Shown here one piece after another: positions 31,578 to 40,889 of a DNA stretch of 42,190 nucleotides. Where the stretch lies: positions 1-42,190 of the forward strand of contig JBGSOV010000008.1 of NCBI GenBank assembly GCA_041738935.1. Reading direction: 5' to 3'. Position 1 is the stretch's first letter. Each line of letters starts with the position of its first letter. Source of the stretch: JBGSOV01 sp041738935. Its GTDB lineage: Bacteria; Patescibacteriota; Gracilibacteria; CAIRYL01; GCA-016699755. The notes below the pieces were generated by a model. The model was not told the origin of the DNA, made no database searches, and was given only the letters and a program-made list of their open reading frames with translations. A program made the position numbers and the translations under genes.

Positions 31578-34500
31578 ATGACTATTTTGCCTTCGGTCTT
31601 GCGGAAATCAGCCGCAACTGTGCTTACTTTAGCAATCCTTTTTTCCACGTTTCAACTGCAGCTAGTCAATGCAGAAGACGTGACTGTGACCGAACCTCTG
31701 GTTTCGCCAGAAGTGACTGTGCCGCCAGAAGCGACTCCAGAATCTTCGCCAACGCAAACGGCATCACCAAGTGCAACGGTGAGCCCTGAAGTTTCTCCAG
31801 CAACTTCTCCCACATTGATACCGACAATCGAATCATCGCCAATAGTTTCTCCAGCAACTTCTCCATCACTACCAGAAGAAGAGATTCTACCATCACCCGA
31901 TGTGACTGTCTCGCCCGAAGTCTCGCCCGATTCCACACCAAGTGGAGAAGAAAATCCCACACCTCTCGTCTCGCCAGAAGCGGCTCCCGCAGTAGTGGCG
32001 GAACCAAGTGCAGAACCAGCTGCACTATTTGCCGAACCAATGCAGCAAAACTTAGTACAAGGTGACGAAGTTATTGATGAGAATACTTGCACCTTCAATC
32101 GCACTGTTTCGCCACCTTCGCCAAATTTTTTCTCACACAAGGGCGGTGCGTGGACAAATCCGGAAGTCTGGGGATATGAAGCAAATACTGGCATCTATCC
32201 GCAAGTTGGTGATGTCGTGCGAGTCGATCATAACATTGGTCTCGACATCCGCGGTTCACAGACAAGAGACATCGGTGGATTGATCGTGGGAAGTAATGGG
32301 CGGCTCTGGAATTCGTATTTCTCGCAGTCGCTCAATGTTTCCGGTCCGGTGTGGAACGATGGTACGATAGAGAAATATGGTGATATCTACGGTCTGGGAT
32401 TGAGTGTCGGCGGAGATATCGTCAATAACGGTATTTGGAATATTAGCGGACTTAGTTTGATTGGCACCAATGCACGCACCATCGTGCCAAACAGTCCGAT
32501 GCAGCATAATACTGCGCAGATGAGCATTGCCGACAGTCTCACGCTTGAAGGCTGCTTTGCACTTTCAGATATTGTGACTCTTGGAAACAAAACTCTTACC
32601 ATCCCCGAAGGATCGCGCATCAGCCTAGGACATCTGCAAGGAGTCGGCGGACACCTAACCGGAGGTGGAACATTGCGCCTGACACGCGGTACGCATCTCG
32701 ATGCAGAGTTTACAGGTGATATAAGATATTTGGTGTTTGACCGTGGCGGAAAGGCTTTACTCTATGGGGATTATGGAGCGAAAGAGATTATCTTTAATCG
32801 GGGCACTTGGGAAATTTATGACAACAGCACACTCACTGCAAATGTAACCGTAAAAGAAGGCGTGATTATCAGTGGGACGAATGGGGCGCCCGGGTATGGA
32901 AATCGTTTGACGATAGAGGGCGACCTCTCGAATCATGGCACGATTCAAGAGTATATCAACATAGCCGATGTGGCTTATTTTACTCTTGATGTCCAAGGTG
33001 ATGTGCACCATTTCGGTCAGCTGGGGAAAACCGGTGCCGGAGGCATGCACACCGTCATTCTCCATGGGAATGCCTTCGCCGATTCCGAAAGTACTCTGAC
33101 CGGATCAAAAGTCTTGGCTCAATTTGATAGAACTGATGGCGCAACCGGATATCAAATCCGCTTTGTGCATGGTGACAATGGTGGAGTCACATTTCTTTCA
33201 CAGTCAAATGCTGCGGCATTTAATATTCGCTCAAAACTGTATGTCCCATATATGTGGCGGGTCCGTCCGGTCTTTGGAGATATCGTCGGAAATTGGTATT
33301 CCCTCCGTACACTCAATATCCTCCCGGAAGATGTACCGCCATCTCTCCTCGTCGAAGATGAAGACGACAACGAACTTGCACACGAACAACTGCTCGATTT
33401 TGCTGGCACAGTTGTCGGAACATCTGTTGGAAAAACCCTGCGCCTGACAAATTTTGGCGGCGATATCCTTGATTTGACTGATGGTATGGAGGTACGGATC
33501 GAAGGCACCGATGCCGAAGATTTTGCCGTTGGGGCGGTAAACTTTTCTGCGATTGCCCCAGAAGGCAGCTATCCAGTGCGCGTGGAATTTCAGCCAAAAA
33601 CACTTGGTTTCAAAGATGCCGAGCTAATAATCAGCAGTAACGATCCGCACCATCCGGAATATAGGATTCCGCTAGCAGGTACTAGTTTTAGCGAGGAAGC
33701 AACGATCCATTCTACCAAGGCCGGAGGTGTCTGGAACAATCCTGCAACATGGCTAGAAGGGAGGCGCCCCACTACGGTTGATATTGTAGAGATTTTGGGA
33801 CCAGTTACTACTACAAGCGAAGATCCGACTGTCGCTGGGTTGCTGATTGGTGAGAGCGGTTCGCTTAGCGGTGGCACAATCGGATATTCGGTGTTTACTG
33901 TCAACGGAAACATTCGCAATAAAGGCAGAGTAACGAACAAAATCGAGAGCAGTCGCAGTTCTGGTATTGGATTTGATGTATATGGTGATGCGATTAATCC
34001 CGGCACAATGGAGAATTCGTTCATCAGAATTTATGGCGATACCGATCGCGAAATCAGCGGAGTATTTCCACCAGGGGTATCCATCTATGGTAATTTTGTT
34101 TTGACTGGAAATCCCATTTTTTCTGGAAGTCTTAGTTACGGATCAAATGCAGAAACCTTTATTGATGAACAATCTTCTATCACGGTAACAGCCTCAGGTG
34201 CAGGAAGCATTGTCGCGCCCGGTGGAGGGACGGTTTATGCAAGCGGGGATCAAGGTATCGGAGCAATAGTTGCGGAAAACATTGTTTTGCGAAACGGCAC
34301 CAAAACCATTAATAATGATGTTCATCTTCGCGGCGATGTGCACATCCTACCCGGCACCAAGGTGTGGGATATAACCAAAAGCGGTGGTGCGCGTGGGTAT
34401 CTGTATGTTCACGGTAATCTCATCAACGAAGGTCTCATTACCGACAATCCGAGTGATTATTGGGCGTCCCTCCGCTCGATGAACCTCTATGTGTTTGGCA

Positions 34501-37500
34501 ATATTGTAAATACGGGAACCTTGGAAAATGACAGTACCCAAGTTTTTTGGAATCCAATAGAAGGTGCCACCGAGTACGAATTCGCCATCACGGATGATAC
34601 GAATAATTGGCCTGCATCCACCTTGCGCGCCACTCCATGGAATGTATCGATCAAGGACAAACTCACAAGCCAGTGGACTTGGCGCGTGCGAGGACGAGTA
34701 AATGACGAGTGGACGGAGTGGCAGGAGTATACGATCAATGCACCAGAATCCGCACCGTCACTTGATTTTTCTGCCGAACCTGCATTCAAAGATAAAGATG
34801 GAAATCCGCACGGCATCGACAAGCCGAACAGCAAGGCGACTGCGAATGAAGATGAGATTACGTTTAAAGTCGTATACACGGATGCGAGCGAGCCGGAACA
34901 TGTGGATGTAGATCTGGTATTGGACCAGGTGATTGATTTTGAGAACGAGTTTTACAAAACATTGTTCGATATATCTAGTGTTATTTGTATCGAACGACCG
35001 CGTATTGATTCATTATTGGAGAAAAAAGTGCTTGGCTGTAAAAAAACGCAAAACCCTGAAGAAAAAGAAGGCTTCGATTCGTTTGAGAGTATCCGTTTTA
35101 ATATTGGTGAGAATAAAAGTCCTCAGGTTTCAGTTGATGTATATTTAGACAAAGAGCCAGAAAGCAATGAAACAATCACTCTTACTGGATTTAATGCAAA
35201 CGGCGATGCAATCGCAGTCGCTCAAGGCGAGCTCGCCTCACTGAATGCGTCGGGTTATTCCATTACGACCCTTACGATTTCGAGCTTTTCAGAAGGATTT
35301 GTCGCATTTCAGTTAGGATCACCATCTAGCGGTTCTGATGCTTTTATCAGCCAGATCATGGTCAGGCGAGAAAGTCCAATGGGAATCGATGATTCAGCTG
35401 AAACTGATTTACAAGATAATGAAACAACTAATGGCGAACAATTTGTTTTTCAGGATGTAATTCCACAAGGAAGATATGAATATTATTTCCAAGCGAATAC
35501 TGGAGCAGGTTTAGTTTCATACCCGGAAGAACCATTAATTTTTGAAACGGGATATAGCAATGTGGTGTTTTTGCCAGGAATACAAGCCAGCCGATTGTAT
35601 AATCAAAATGGGAGTAAACTTTGGGAACCAAATATTAACTTTTTAGATTTACCTCAACTATCTATGCAATTGGTGCAGGCGGTTGTAGATGGAGAAATAG
35701 TGGAGGTGGCAAAAAGCATGAACGAGGAAATATTTACTAAAAATATAATTGATGAAGTCTGGCATGTGACATTTAATATTTATGAGTCTTTTATTAACGA
35801 CCTAAAAAAATGGGAGCAAGAAGGTATTTACAATGATTATACCATTATCCCGTATGACTGGAGGCTCGACTATGATGATATTCTATCTGGAGGAGAGCAA
35901 ATCGGTGAGAAAATCAATTACAACAAACTGGGGCATGAATATATTTACAATAAAATCGAAGAGTCCATTGCCAGTTCGGCAAACGGGAAAATCACCCTTG
36001 TCGCCCACAGCATGGGTGGTCTTGTTGCCAAACGGATGTTTACCAATTTAAACCGAGAAAACTCCGTGCGGGGAAGGAATATTCTGGAAAATACAGAAAA
36101 TTTCATCATGGTTGCCCCACCACAACTGGGAACACCAAAAGCAATTGCCTCGCTTTTGCATGCAGAAGATCAGGAAAAAGTCTTCGGTCTTGTCATCAAC
36201 GATAGAACTGTACGAGAGCTTAGCTCAATCATGCCGGGAGCATACAGCCTTCTTCCGTCAAAAATTTACACGGAGAATGTGAAAGAATTTGTCGACACAG
36301 GGAACGCAAATGTGATGGATTTTTCAAAGCTGATCAATTTCGCAGGCTCCTTCGAAAAGTTGCAAGATGATGCTTTTGCACAATCATTTTTAGAAAAGTT
36401 CCCAGAAGGAAACATTACGAGTTTTACAGATCTTCATAAATTTCTACTCGATTCTACAGGTAGAGTGCCTGTTGACAGTCCCGACATGGAACACCCGATT
36501 GCACTGCACAAAGATATCCTCGATAGAGCACAAAAGATACATGATGATATTGATTTGTGGTCACCACCAACAACGATGAAAGTGTATCAAATTGCTGGAT
36601 GGGGAATGGCCGAGACTATTCGGGGCTTAGAATACAAAACGAAGCAATATGCTGGTCAAGCATGTAGTGATAGGGGTATACCTTTCGCACCTGATGAGTT
36701 TTATAAGTGTTATACTATTGATTATGAACCATTGTTCACTTTTGATGGTGATGAGACGGTAGTGGTTCCGAGTGCTATCGCTATGAAGGATTTTCCGAGA
36801 GTTGAGACATTTTATGTGAATATGCCGAAATATAATAAAGGATTCACTAAAGATAGAGAGCATGGAGATATAATGGAGATTAATGATATTCGAAATCTTA
36901 TTAATCGTGTTATCCAAAAGAAGCCGCTTGATATCCGTGACAATGAAAATGATACGGAATATGACAATAACAATTTCCCGTATACTCTTAAATCTCAACC
37001 GGTAGAAACAGAACCATATGTTCGTCTCGCTCTCCACTCCCCCGTATCCATCGATATCTACGATGCAGACGGCAACCACACCGGCATTGTTTACGATCCA
37101 GAAAATCCGGATGAAGAGCTGCATATCGCTGAAGAAATCCCCAACAGTTACTACATGCAATTTGGTGAGGGGAAGTACTTAGGTATTCCTGCAGATTCGG
37201 TGTATTCCATACAACTTCAAGGACTCGATGAAGGCACATTTACCTTTGAAATGACGGAAGTCTTGGGTGATGAAGAACTACAGACCAATACCTACACCGA
37301 TATTCCGACCAATCCGAACATGAAAGGCGTCATCACATTGAGTGACCTCGATTCCGCAACAAATCTCAAACTCGATAATGATGGTGATGGTATTTTTGAA
37401 GAAGAATTGATTCCGGACGAAGAACAAACATCAACCACCCTCTTCTGCCCCGATCTCGAACAGCCGATCACCTACGCGCCGACAACCATCACACCCGCCG

Positions 37501-39425
37501 ACTGTGGCGATATCGCTCCGGAGGTAAATCAATTGAAGCTGGTCGATAGCCAATGCAATCCGCTCGAAAATGTGCGAGTGAATCTGCGGCGTGAGAACGG
37601 TAGTTACATTACCTATAAAAAAACCGATGCAACTGGGCTGGTCGACTTTAGCGATGCCGACCTCAGTTCGAGTCCGAGCATCTTCGAAATCGATTATAAC
37701 GGAGCGAAATACCAAACGGCAGTCGATACTTTTACTTCCGGCACGTCCGTACAAACATTGCCGTATCATATTACCCTCAAAGATTCCGCATGCGAGCCGA
37801 TCGAAAATGCCCGGATCAACTTGCGTAGAGAAAATGATTCGTATGTCACCTATACCCGTACCGCTCCCGATGGCACCGCCACATTCGAAATCCTCCCCGA
37901 GGCGAGTATGAAGTTTGAGGCGGATTTGAGTGGCGGCAAACTGAGTACCGAAGCACAATCGGCGGAAAATGAAGTGATCCTTGGTACAGAAAACTTTGCT
38001 CTCCTGCTGACCGATAGCGAAGCGAATCCACTCGAAAATGTCCGCGTCAACCTGCGGCGCGAGAACGATTCGTATGTCACCTATGCAAAAACTGACGAGA
38101 ACGGCGTTGCCGGCTTTGAGGTCTTGCCGGGGGCATCGCTCAAGCACGAGGTGGATTATAATGGCGCAAAATATGCGACTTCTGCTTCGACTACACATGA
38201 ACGGCAAGAGGTCGACACGCTGAGATTTGGAGTTCATCTGACAAACAGCAATGGAAATCCACTGGAAAATGTACGGGTAAATCTGCGCCGCAGTAATGAT
38301 TCGTACATCACCTACAGCAAGACCGATGCCGCTGGCTATGGCGAGTTCGAGGTGCTCCCGAATGCCGAAATGAAGCTCGAAGTCGATTACAATGGCGCGA
38401 AATATTTGACCGAAGTGGTAACGGTGACTGAGGCAATCATCGAAGAAATGCAACTCGATGCCACGGTCGAAGTGAGCACCAATGCCATTGCCGCCATGGT
38501 AACGGATAGCAATGGTAATCCCATCGAGAATGCCAGAGTAAATCTGCGTCGCGAGAACGGCAGTTATGTCACTTACGCAAAAACCAACGGGAGCGGCATT
38601 GCCTCATTCGAGACCGTCCCCGGAGCTGTGATGAAGCTCGAACTTGATTATAATGGCGCCAAATTTATGACCGAAGCGGTAACAGTCAATGGGAATACCG
38701 AAGTGCCGATTACTACCCTCCCATACTCTTTGCAACTGAATGACAGCAATGGCGATCCGCTCGAGAATGTCCGGGTAAATCTGCGCAGAAGTAACGATAG
38801 TTACATCACTTATACCAAAACAGACGTTACTGGTCTTGCCACCTTTGAAGTGGTGCCCAATGCAGAGATGAAGTTGGAGATCGATTACAATGGAGAAAAG
38901 TTTGCGACCGATACCGTGGTGATTACAGAAGAAACTATCGCAAGTGCCCAAACAATTCCATATATTCTAAACCTGCATGATAGTGCAAACAACCCCCTCA
39001 GCAATGTCCGCGTCAACTTGCGCCGTGGCAATGACAGCTATGTGACATACACGCGCACAGATGAATTTGGAAATGCGAGTTTTGAGGTAGTGCCCAATGC
39101 CGAGATGAAATTTGAGGTGGATTATAATGGTGGGAAGTATTCGACAGATAGTGTGGTCGTCACCCCCGAAACGACTCCGACAGAAGTAGTGACTCTGCCG
39201 CTGACTGTTTCTCTCACCGTAGGTGATACTCCGCTCAGTAACCAACGCGTTGATCTGCTACGCAATAATGATTCGTATGTGACATATGCAAAGACAGATG
39301 GCAACGGAGCAGCTGTGTTTGAAGTCTTGCCGCAAACGGAGTACAAAGTGCGGGTAAAATATGGTGGGGAGATGTGGGTTACAGAGATTTTCAACGCTGG
39401 TGGTAGTGTTGAACATGGGTTTTGA
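31578..39425 (+). CDS. Giant secreted multidomain protein: G8-like, HYDIN, LCAT-like hydrolase, tandem tail repeats
   Basis: A 2615-aa protein. Residues 1-32 are a signal peptide, and 35-165 a Pro/Ser/Thr/Glu stalk of SPE/SPAT repeats. Two G8-like beta-rich regions begin with 'GGAWTNPEVW' (~184-575) and 'GGVWNNPATWLEGRRPTTVD' (~711-985); between them lies a HYDIN/choice-of-anchor D domain (~600-705). A short FN3-like segment ('VFWNPIEGATEYEFAI') follows. Residues ~1327-1800 form an LCAT/lipase-like alpha/beta hydrolase: 'NVVFLPGIQASRLY', nucleophile Ser1478 in AHSMGG, probable Asp1723 or Asp1725 in DGDETV and His1762 in REHGDIM. Eight ~80-aa repeats (1986-2615) form the tail. No sortase motif or C-terminal membrane anchor is seen. 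It is probably a surface or released adhesin-esterase. The hydrolase section is more AT-rich than the tail, suggesting mosaic origin. Confidence 0.88.
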   Translation: MTILPSVLRKSAATVLTLAILFSTFQLQLVNAEDVTVTEPLVSPEVTVPPEATPESSPTQTASPSATVSPEVSPATSPTLIPTIESSPIVSPATSPSLPEEEILPSPDVTVSPEVSPDSTPSGEENPTPLVSPEAAPAVVAEPSAEPAALFAEPMQQNLVQGDEVIDENTCTFNRTVSPPSPNFFSHKGGAWTNPEVWGYEANTGIYPQVGDVVRVDHNIGLDIRGSQTRDIGGLIVGSNGRLWNSYFSQSLNVSGPVWNDGTIEKYGDIYGLGLSVGGDIVNNGIWNISGLSLIGTNARTIVPNSPMQHNTAQMSIADSLTLEGCFALSDIVTLGNKTLTIPEGSRISLGHLQGVGGHLTGGGTLRLTRGTHLDAEFTGDIRYLVFDRGGKALLYGDYGAKEIIFNRGTWEIYDNSTLTANVTVKEGVIISGTNGAPGYGNRLTIEGDLSNHGTIQEYINIADVAYFTLDVQGDVHHFGQLGKTGAGGMHTVILHGNAFADSESTLTGSKVLAQFDRTDGATGYQIRFVHGDNGGVTFLSQSNAAAFNIRSKLYVPYMWRVRPVFGDIVGNWYSLRTLNILPEDVPPSLLVEDEDDNELAHEQLLDFAGTVVGTSVGKTLRLTNFGGDILDLTDGMEVRIEGTDAEDFAVGAVNFSAIAPEGSYPVRVEFQPKTLGFKDAELIISSNDPHHPEYRIPLAGTSFSEEATIHSTKAGGVWNNPATWLEGRRPTTVDIVEILGPVTTTSEDPTVAGLLIGESGSLSGGTIGYSVFTVNGNIRNKGRVTNKIESSRSSGIGFDVYGDAINPGTMENSFIRIYGDTDREISGVFPPGVSIYGNFVLTGNPIFSGSLSYGSNAETFIDEQSSITVTASGAGSIVAPGGGTVYASGDQGIGAIVAENIVLRNGTKTINNDVHLRGDVHILPGTKVWDITKSGGARGYLYVHGNLINEGLITDNPSDYWASLRSMNLYVFGNIVNTGTLENDSTQVFWNPIEGATEYEFAITDDTNNWPASTLRATPWNVSIKDKLTSQWTWRVRGRVNDEWTEWQEYTINAPESAPSLDFSAEPAFKDKDGNPHGIDKPNSKATANEDEITFKVVYTDASEPEHVDVDLVLDQVIDFENEFYKTLFDISSVICIERPRIDSLLEKKVLGCKKTQNPEEKEGFDSFESIRFNIGENKSPQVSVDVYLDKEPESNETITLTGFNANGDAIAVAQGELASLNASGYSITTLTISSFSEGFVAFQLGSPSSGSDAFISQIMVRRESPMGIDDSAETDLQDNETTNGEQFVFQDVIPQGRYEYYFQANTGAGLVSYPEEPLIFETGYSNVVFLPGIQASRLYNQNGSKLWEPNINFLDLPQLSMQLVQAVVDGEIVEVAKSMNEEIFTKNIIDEVWHVTFNIYESFINDLKKWEQEGIYNDYTIIPYDWRLDYDDILSGGEQIGEKINYNKLGHEYIYNKIEESIASSANGKITLVAHSMGGLVAKRMFTNLNRENSVRGRNILENTENFIMVAPPQLGTPKAIASLLHAEDQEKVFGLVINDRTVRELSSIMPGAYSLLPSKIYTENVKEFVDTGNANVMDFSKLINFAGSFEKLQDDAFAQSFLEKFPEGNITSFTDLHKFLLDSTGRVPVDSPDMEHPIALHKDILDRAQKIHDDIDLWSPPTTMKVYQIAGWGMAETIRGLEYKTKQYAGQACSDRGIPFAPDEFYKCYTIDYEPLFTFDGDETVVVPSAIAMKDFPRVETFYVNMPKYNKGFTKDREHGDIMEINDIRNLINRVIQKKPLDIRDNENDTEYDNNNFPYTLKSQPVETEPYVRLALHSPVSIDIYDADGNHTGIVYDPENPDEELHIAEEIPNSYYMQFGEGKYLGIPADSVYSIQLQGLDEGTFTFEMTEVLGDEELQTNTYTDIPTNPNMKGVITLSDLDSATNLKLDNDGDGIFEEELIPDEEQTSTTLFCPDLEQPITYAPTTITPADCGDIAPEVNQLKLVDSQCNPLENVRVNLRRENGSYITYKKTDATGLVDFSDADLSSSPSIFEIDYNGAKYQTAVDTFTSGTSVQTLPYHITLKDSACEPIENARINLRRENDSYVTYTRTAPDGTATFEILPEASMKFEADLSGGKLSTEAQSAENEVILGTENFALLLTDSEANPLENVRVNLRRENDSYVTYAKTDENGVAGFEVLPGASLKHEVDYNGAKYATSASTTHERQEVDTLRFGVHLTNSNGNPLENVRVNLRRSNDSYITYSKTDAAGYGEFEVLPNAEMKLEVDYNGAKYLTEVVTVTEAIIEEMQLDATVEVSTNAIAAMVTDSNGNPIENARVNLRRENGSYVTYAKTNGSGIASFETVPGAVMKLELDYNGAKFMTEAVTVNGNTEVPITTLPYSLQLNDSNGDPLENVRVNLRRSNDSYITYTKTDVTGLATFEVVPNAEMKLEIDYNGEKFATDTVVITEETIASAQTIPYILNLHDSANNPLSNVRVNLRRGNDSYVTYTRTDEFGNASFEVVPNAEMKFEVDYNGGKYSTDSVVVTPETTPTEVVTLPLTVSLTVGDTPLSNQRVDLLRNNDSYVTYAKTDGNGAAVFEVLPQTEYKVRVKYGGEMWVTEIFNAGGSVEHGF
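37533..39425 (+). repeat. Eight tandem tail repeats (~77-87 aa each)
   Basis: Units begin near 37533, 37773, 38004, 38235, 38496, 38730, 38970 and 39210. The shared core is D-S-x-G-N-P-L-E-N-V-R-V-N-L-R-R, then ND/NG-SYVTY-x-KTD, FEV-x-P-NAEMK, and VDYNGAKY-x-T. Each unit looks like a small beta-sandwich of the carboxypeptidase-regulatory or SpaA type. The last unit is divergent (QRVDLLRNNDSYVTY, then KVRVKYGGEMWV) and ends in GF-stop, so it is a distinct cap. Copies of the last one to three units recur downstream at 39944-40393 and 40890-41483. Confidence 0.9.
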
Positions 39426-39449
39426 GAATTCAGTTTAGAATGGTATAAT
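39422..39449 (+). promoter_or_regulatory. Promoter overlapping the stop of the giant gene
   Basis: TTGAGA (39422-39427), a 16-nt spacer and TATAAT (39444-39449) with an extended TG at 39441-39442. The -35 box overlaps the TGA stop. The same elements with the same spacing recur at 41480-41507. Initiation would fall inside the left arm of the palindrome at 39447-39480, so this transcript would lack the complete hairpin. Confidence 0.55.
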
Positions 39450-39480
39450 AAAGAGGTGGTCAGCTGACCACCTCTTTATT
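39447..39480. terminator. Perfect 34-bp palindrome, likely bidirectional terminator
   Basis: A fully self-complementary sequence centred on CAGCTG, with an A-rich left edge and T-rich right edge. This is the shape of an intrinsic terminator for the giant gene, 22 bases after its stop. The copy at 41505-41538 differs at one position in each arm in a compensating way (G/C pair replaced by A/T pair), so the structure is conserved. Confidence 0.75.
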
Positions 39481-39492
39481 TGTTAAGAATAA

Positions 39493-39954
39493 ATGTCGCA
39501 CAAAAAAAAAATAGGACTGCTATTCTTGTTGGTGTTCCTTGTATTTTTTATTGGTATTATGTTTATGAATACCGAAAAATTTGGCATATGTGCACCTGAA
39601 TCTTCTATATGCCAATATAAGTATTCTGGAAAAATTGGGGAGCCAATAGTGCTTCTCTCTTTCTCTACCCTTCCAGTCCTCTTTCTCCTCCTTTTCACAA
39701 AACAAGCAGTTTACGAAACATGGAAAAAATTTGCTCTTATATTTATTCCGATCACTATCGTTTGGATTTTTACTGCACCTTCTTCCTGTGGCGGATATTT
39801 ACCGATGTGTATCACTAAGGAGCTTGCTTCCATGTTTTCTGCTGGCCTTTTCTTCCTCATCTCCCTCCTCATTATCATCATCAAATCGATCAAATTGACA
39901 GAGAAACCGGAACAAGCGGAAGCAGAAAAATCTAGGCAACTGCCTTGGAGGTAG
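39493..39954 (+). CDS. Small four-helix membrane protein A
   Basis: A 153-aa protein with four hydrophobic segments: 'IGLLFLLVFLVFFIGIMF', 'LLSFSTLPVLFLLLF', 'FALIFIPITIVWIF' and 'MFSAGLFFLISLLIIIIKSI'. It is paralogous to the protein at 41550-42005: the motifs '(Q)-x-VY-x-TWKKFA' and 'AGLFF-x-ISLLIIIIKSIKL' are shared, while the first loop (ICAPESSICQYKYSGKIGEP) is different. Its last residues (SRQLPWR) are encoded by sequence joined to the start-less tail module that follows, so the C-terminus was probably altered by recombination. It has its own promoter (39422-39449). Function unknown; the position after each tail module allows an immunity-like or anchoring role. Confidence 0.75.
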   Translation: MSHKKKIGLLFLLVFLVFFIGIMFMNTEKFGICAPESSICQYKYSGKIGEPIVLLSFSTLPVLFLLLFTKQAVYETWKKFALIFIPITIVWIFTAPSSCGGYLPMCITKELASMFSAGLFFLISLLIIIIKSIKLTEKPEQAEAEKSRQLPWR

Positions 39955-40393
39955 TGGCAATCCGCTTGCAAACGTTCGCGTCAACCTGCGACGAAGTATT
40001 GATTCGTACGTGTCATACACGCGTACGGATGAATCCGGCATCGCTGCTTTTGAAGTCGTCCCCAATGCCGAGATGAAATTCGAGGTAGATTACAATGGGG
40101 GGAAGTATTCGACTGATGCTGCTATCGTTACCGAAAGTACACTACCTGCAACTGTCGAGACGCTGCCGCTCACCGTTATTCTCACAGTCGAAGGGGCTCC
40201 GCTTGCCAATCAAAGGGTGGACTTACTCCGGGTTAATGATTCGTATATTACCTACGCCAAAACGGATGAGAACGGAATGGCAGCATTCGAAGTACTGCCA
40301 GAAGCTGAGCACAAAGTACGAGTGAAATATGATGAAGAAACGTGGGTGTCGGAGAAAGTTGGTGGTGGTGATAGCGTGGAACAGGGGTTTTGA
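39944..40393 (+). pseudogene. Start-less tail module 1 (copy of last two repeats)
   Basis: The open frame encodes 'GNPLANVRVNLRRSIDSYVS' onward: one repeat like unit 7 and one cap like unit 8 of the giant protein, ending '...VEQGF' then TGA. There is no ATG before the repeat. The frame opens after TGA at 39896-39898, and a GTG inside the repeat (40010) is not a credible start. The module is fused to the 3' end of the membrane gene at 39493-39954, overlapping it by ~10 bases in another frame. After the stop TTGAGA is kept, but the TATAAT and left palindrome arm are lost; ACCACCTC-like remnants of the right arm remain near 40411. It is either a silent cassette or a duplication relic. Confidence 0.8.
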
Positions 40394-40460
40394 GATTGCA
40401 AATTTTTACCACCTCCCTTTGTAGTATATTCAAGCGCTGATTACGAATTCGATATTTATG

Positions 40461-40836
40461 CTATATAAAGGGCACTCCAATCAAATATCCAAGCACCATT
40501 AAAGTAATCAAAATAATTGGATATTTAATCTTCACACGAGTGCTCAAAAAGGTTTTAAGAAGAAGTACCAAAAAGATGAATATATATATATATTCCTAGA
40601 TTGTGACCTGTTTCTGAATAATTAAATAAGCTGGCAATGAATGCCATTATTGGAAAACCACCAAACGAAAAGGCAATTTCATAAAGAGTGTCAGATATAC
40701 TGAGTGGCGGAAAATGACCAAATCCATAAACATAAATATAAAGCGAATAAGAAAATAATGGTGACAAGATTAAGCCCCAAAACACCCTTCCCCTATACCA
40801 CGGAAACTTGCCGTTATTTTCTAGTGTGTTATTCAT
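40461..40836 (-). pseudogene. Membrane protein interrupted at an (AT)7 tract (possibly phase-variable)
   Basis: ATG at 40836 opens a frame for 'MNNTLENNGKFPWYRGRVFW' with hydrophobic segments, which now ends at 40555 just after an AT repeat. In the next frame the sequence continues as IFLVLLLKTFL, then 'VKIKYPIILITLMVLGYLIG' and GVPFI-stop at 40461-40463, an obvious further membrane helix. Adding one AT unit (or losing two) at 40580-40593 joins the two frames into a ~125-aa protein. The gene is opposite in strand to its neighbours and unlike membrane proteins A and B. As sequenced it yields a 93-aa truncated product. Confidence 0.65.
40580..40593. repeat. (AT)7 microsatellite inside a coding frame
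   Basis: Seven AT units lie exactly where the minus-strand membrane protein loses its frame. Lengths of 8 or 5 units would restore the long frame, 7 does not. Such tracts are typical slipped-strand phase-variation sites. Confidence 0.8.
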
Positions 40837-40889
40837 GTATGTTATTTTACCTTACTCGTGCATTATAAATCAAATTCATCCGCTCAATC

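Noticed and set aside
39444..39449. TATAAT as simple AT-rich chance match
   Set aside because: Chance is unlikely because the same -35, spacer length and -10 recur at 41480-41507 with a different spacer sequence; it was kept as a promoter candidate.
40010..40393. Independent gene starting at GTG 40010
   Set aside because: The GTG is a Val codon inside the conserved SYVSY motif of the repeat; homology extends upstream to about 39944 without any start codon.
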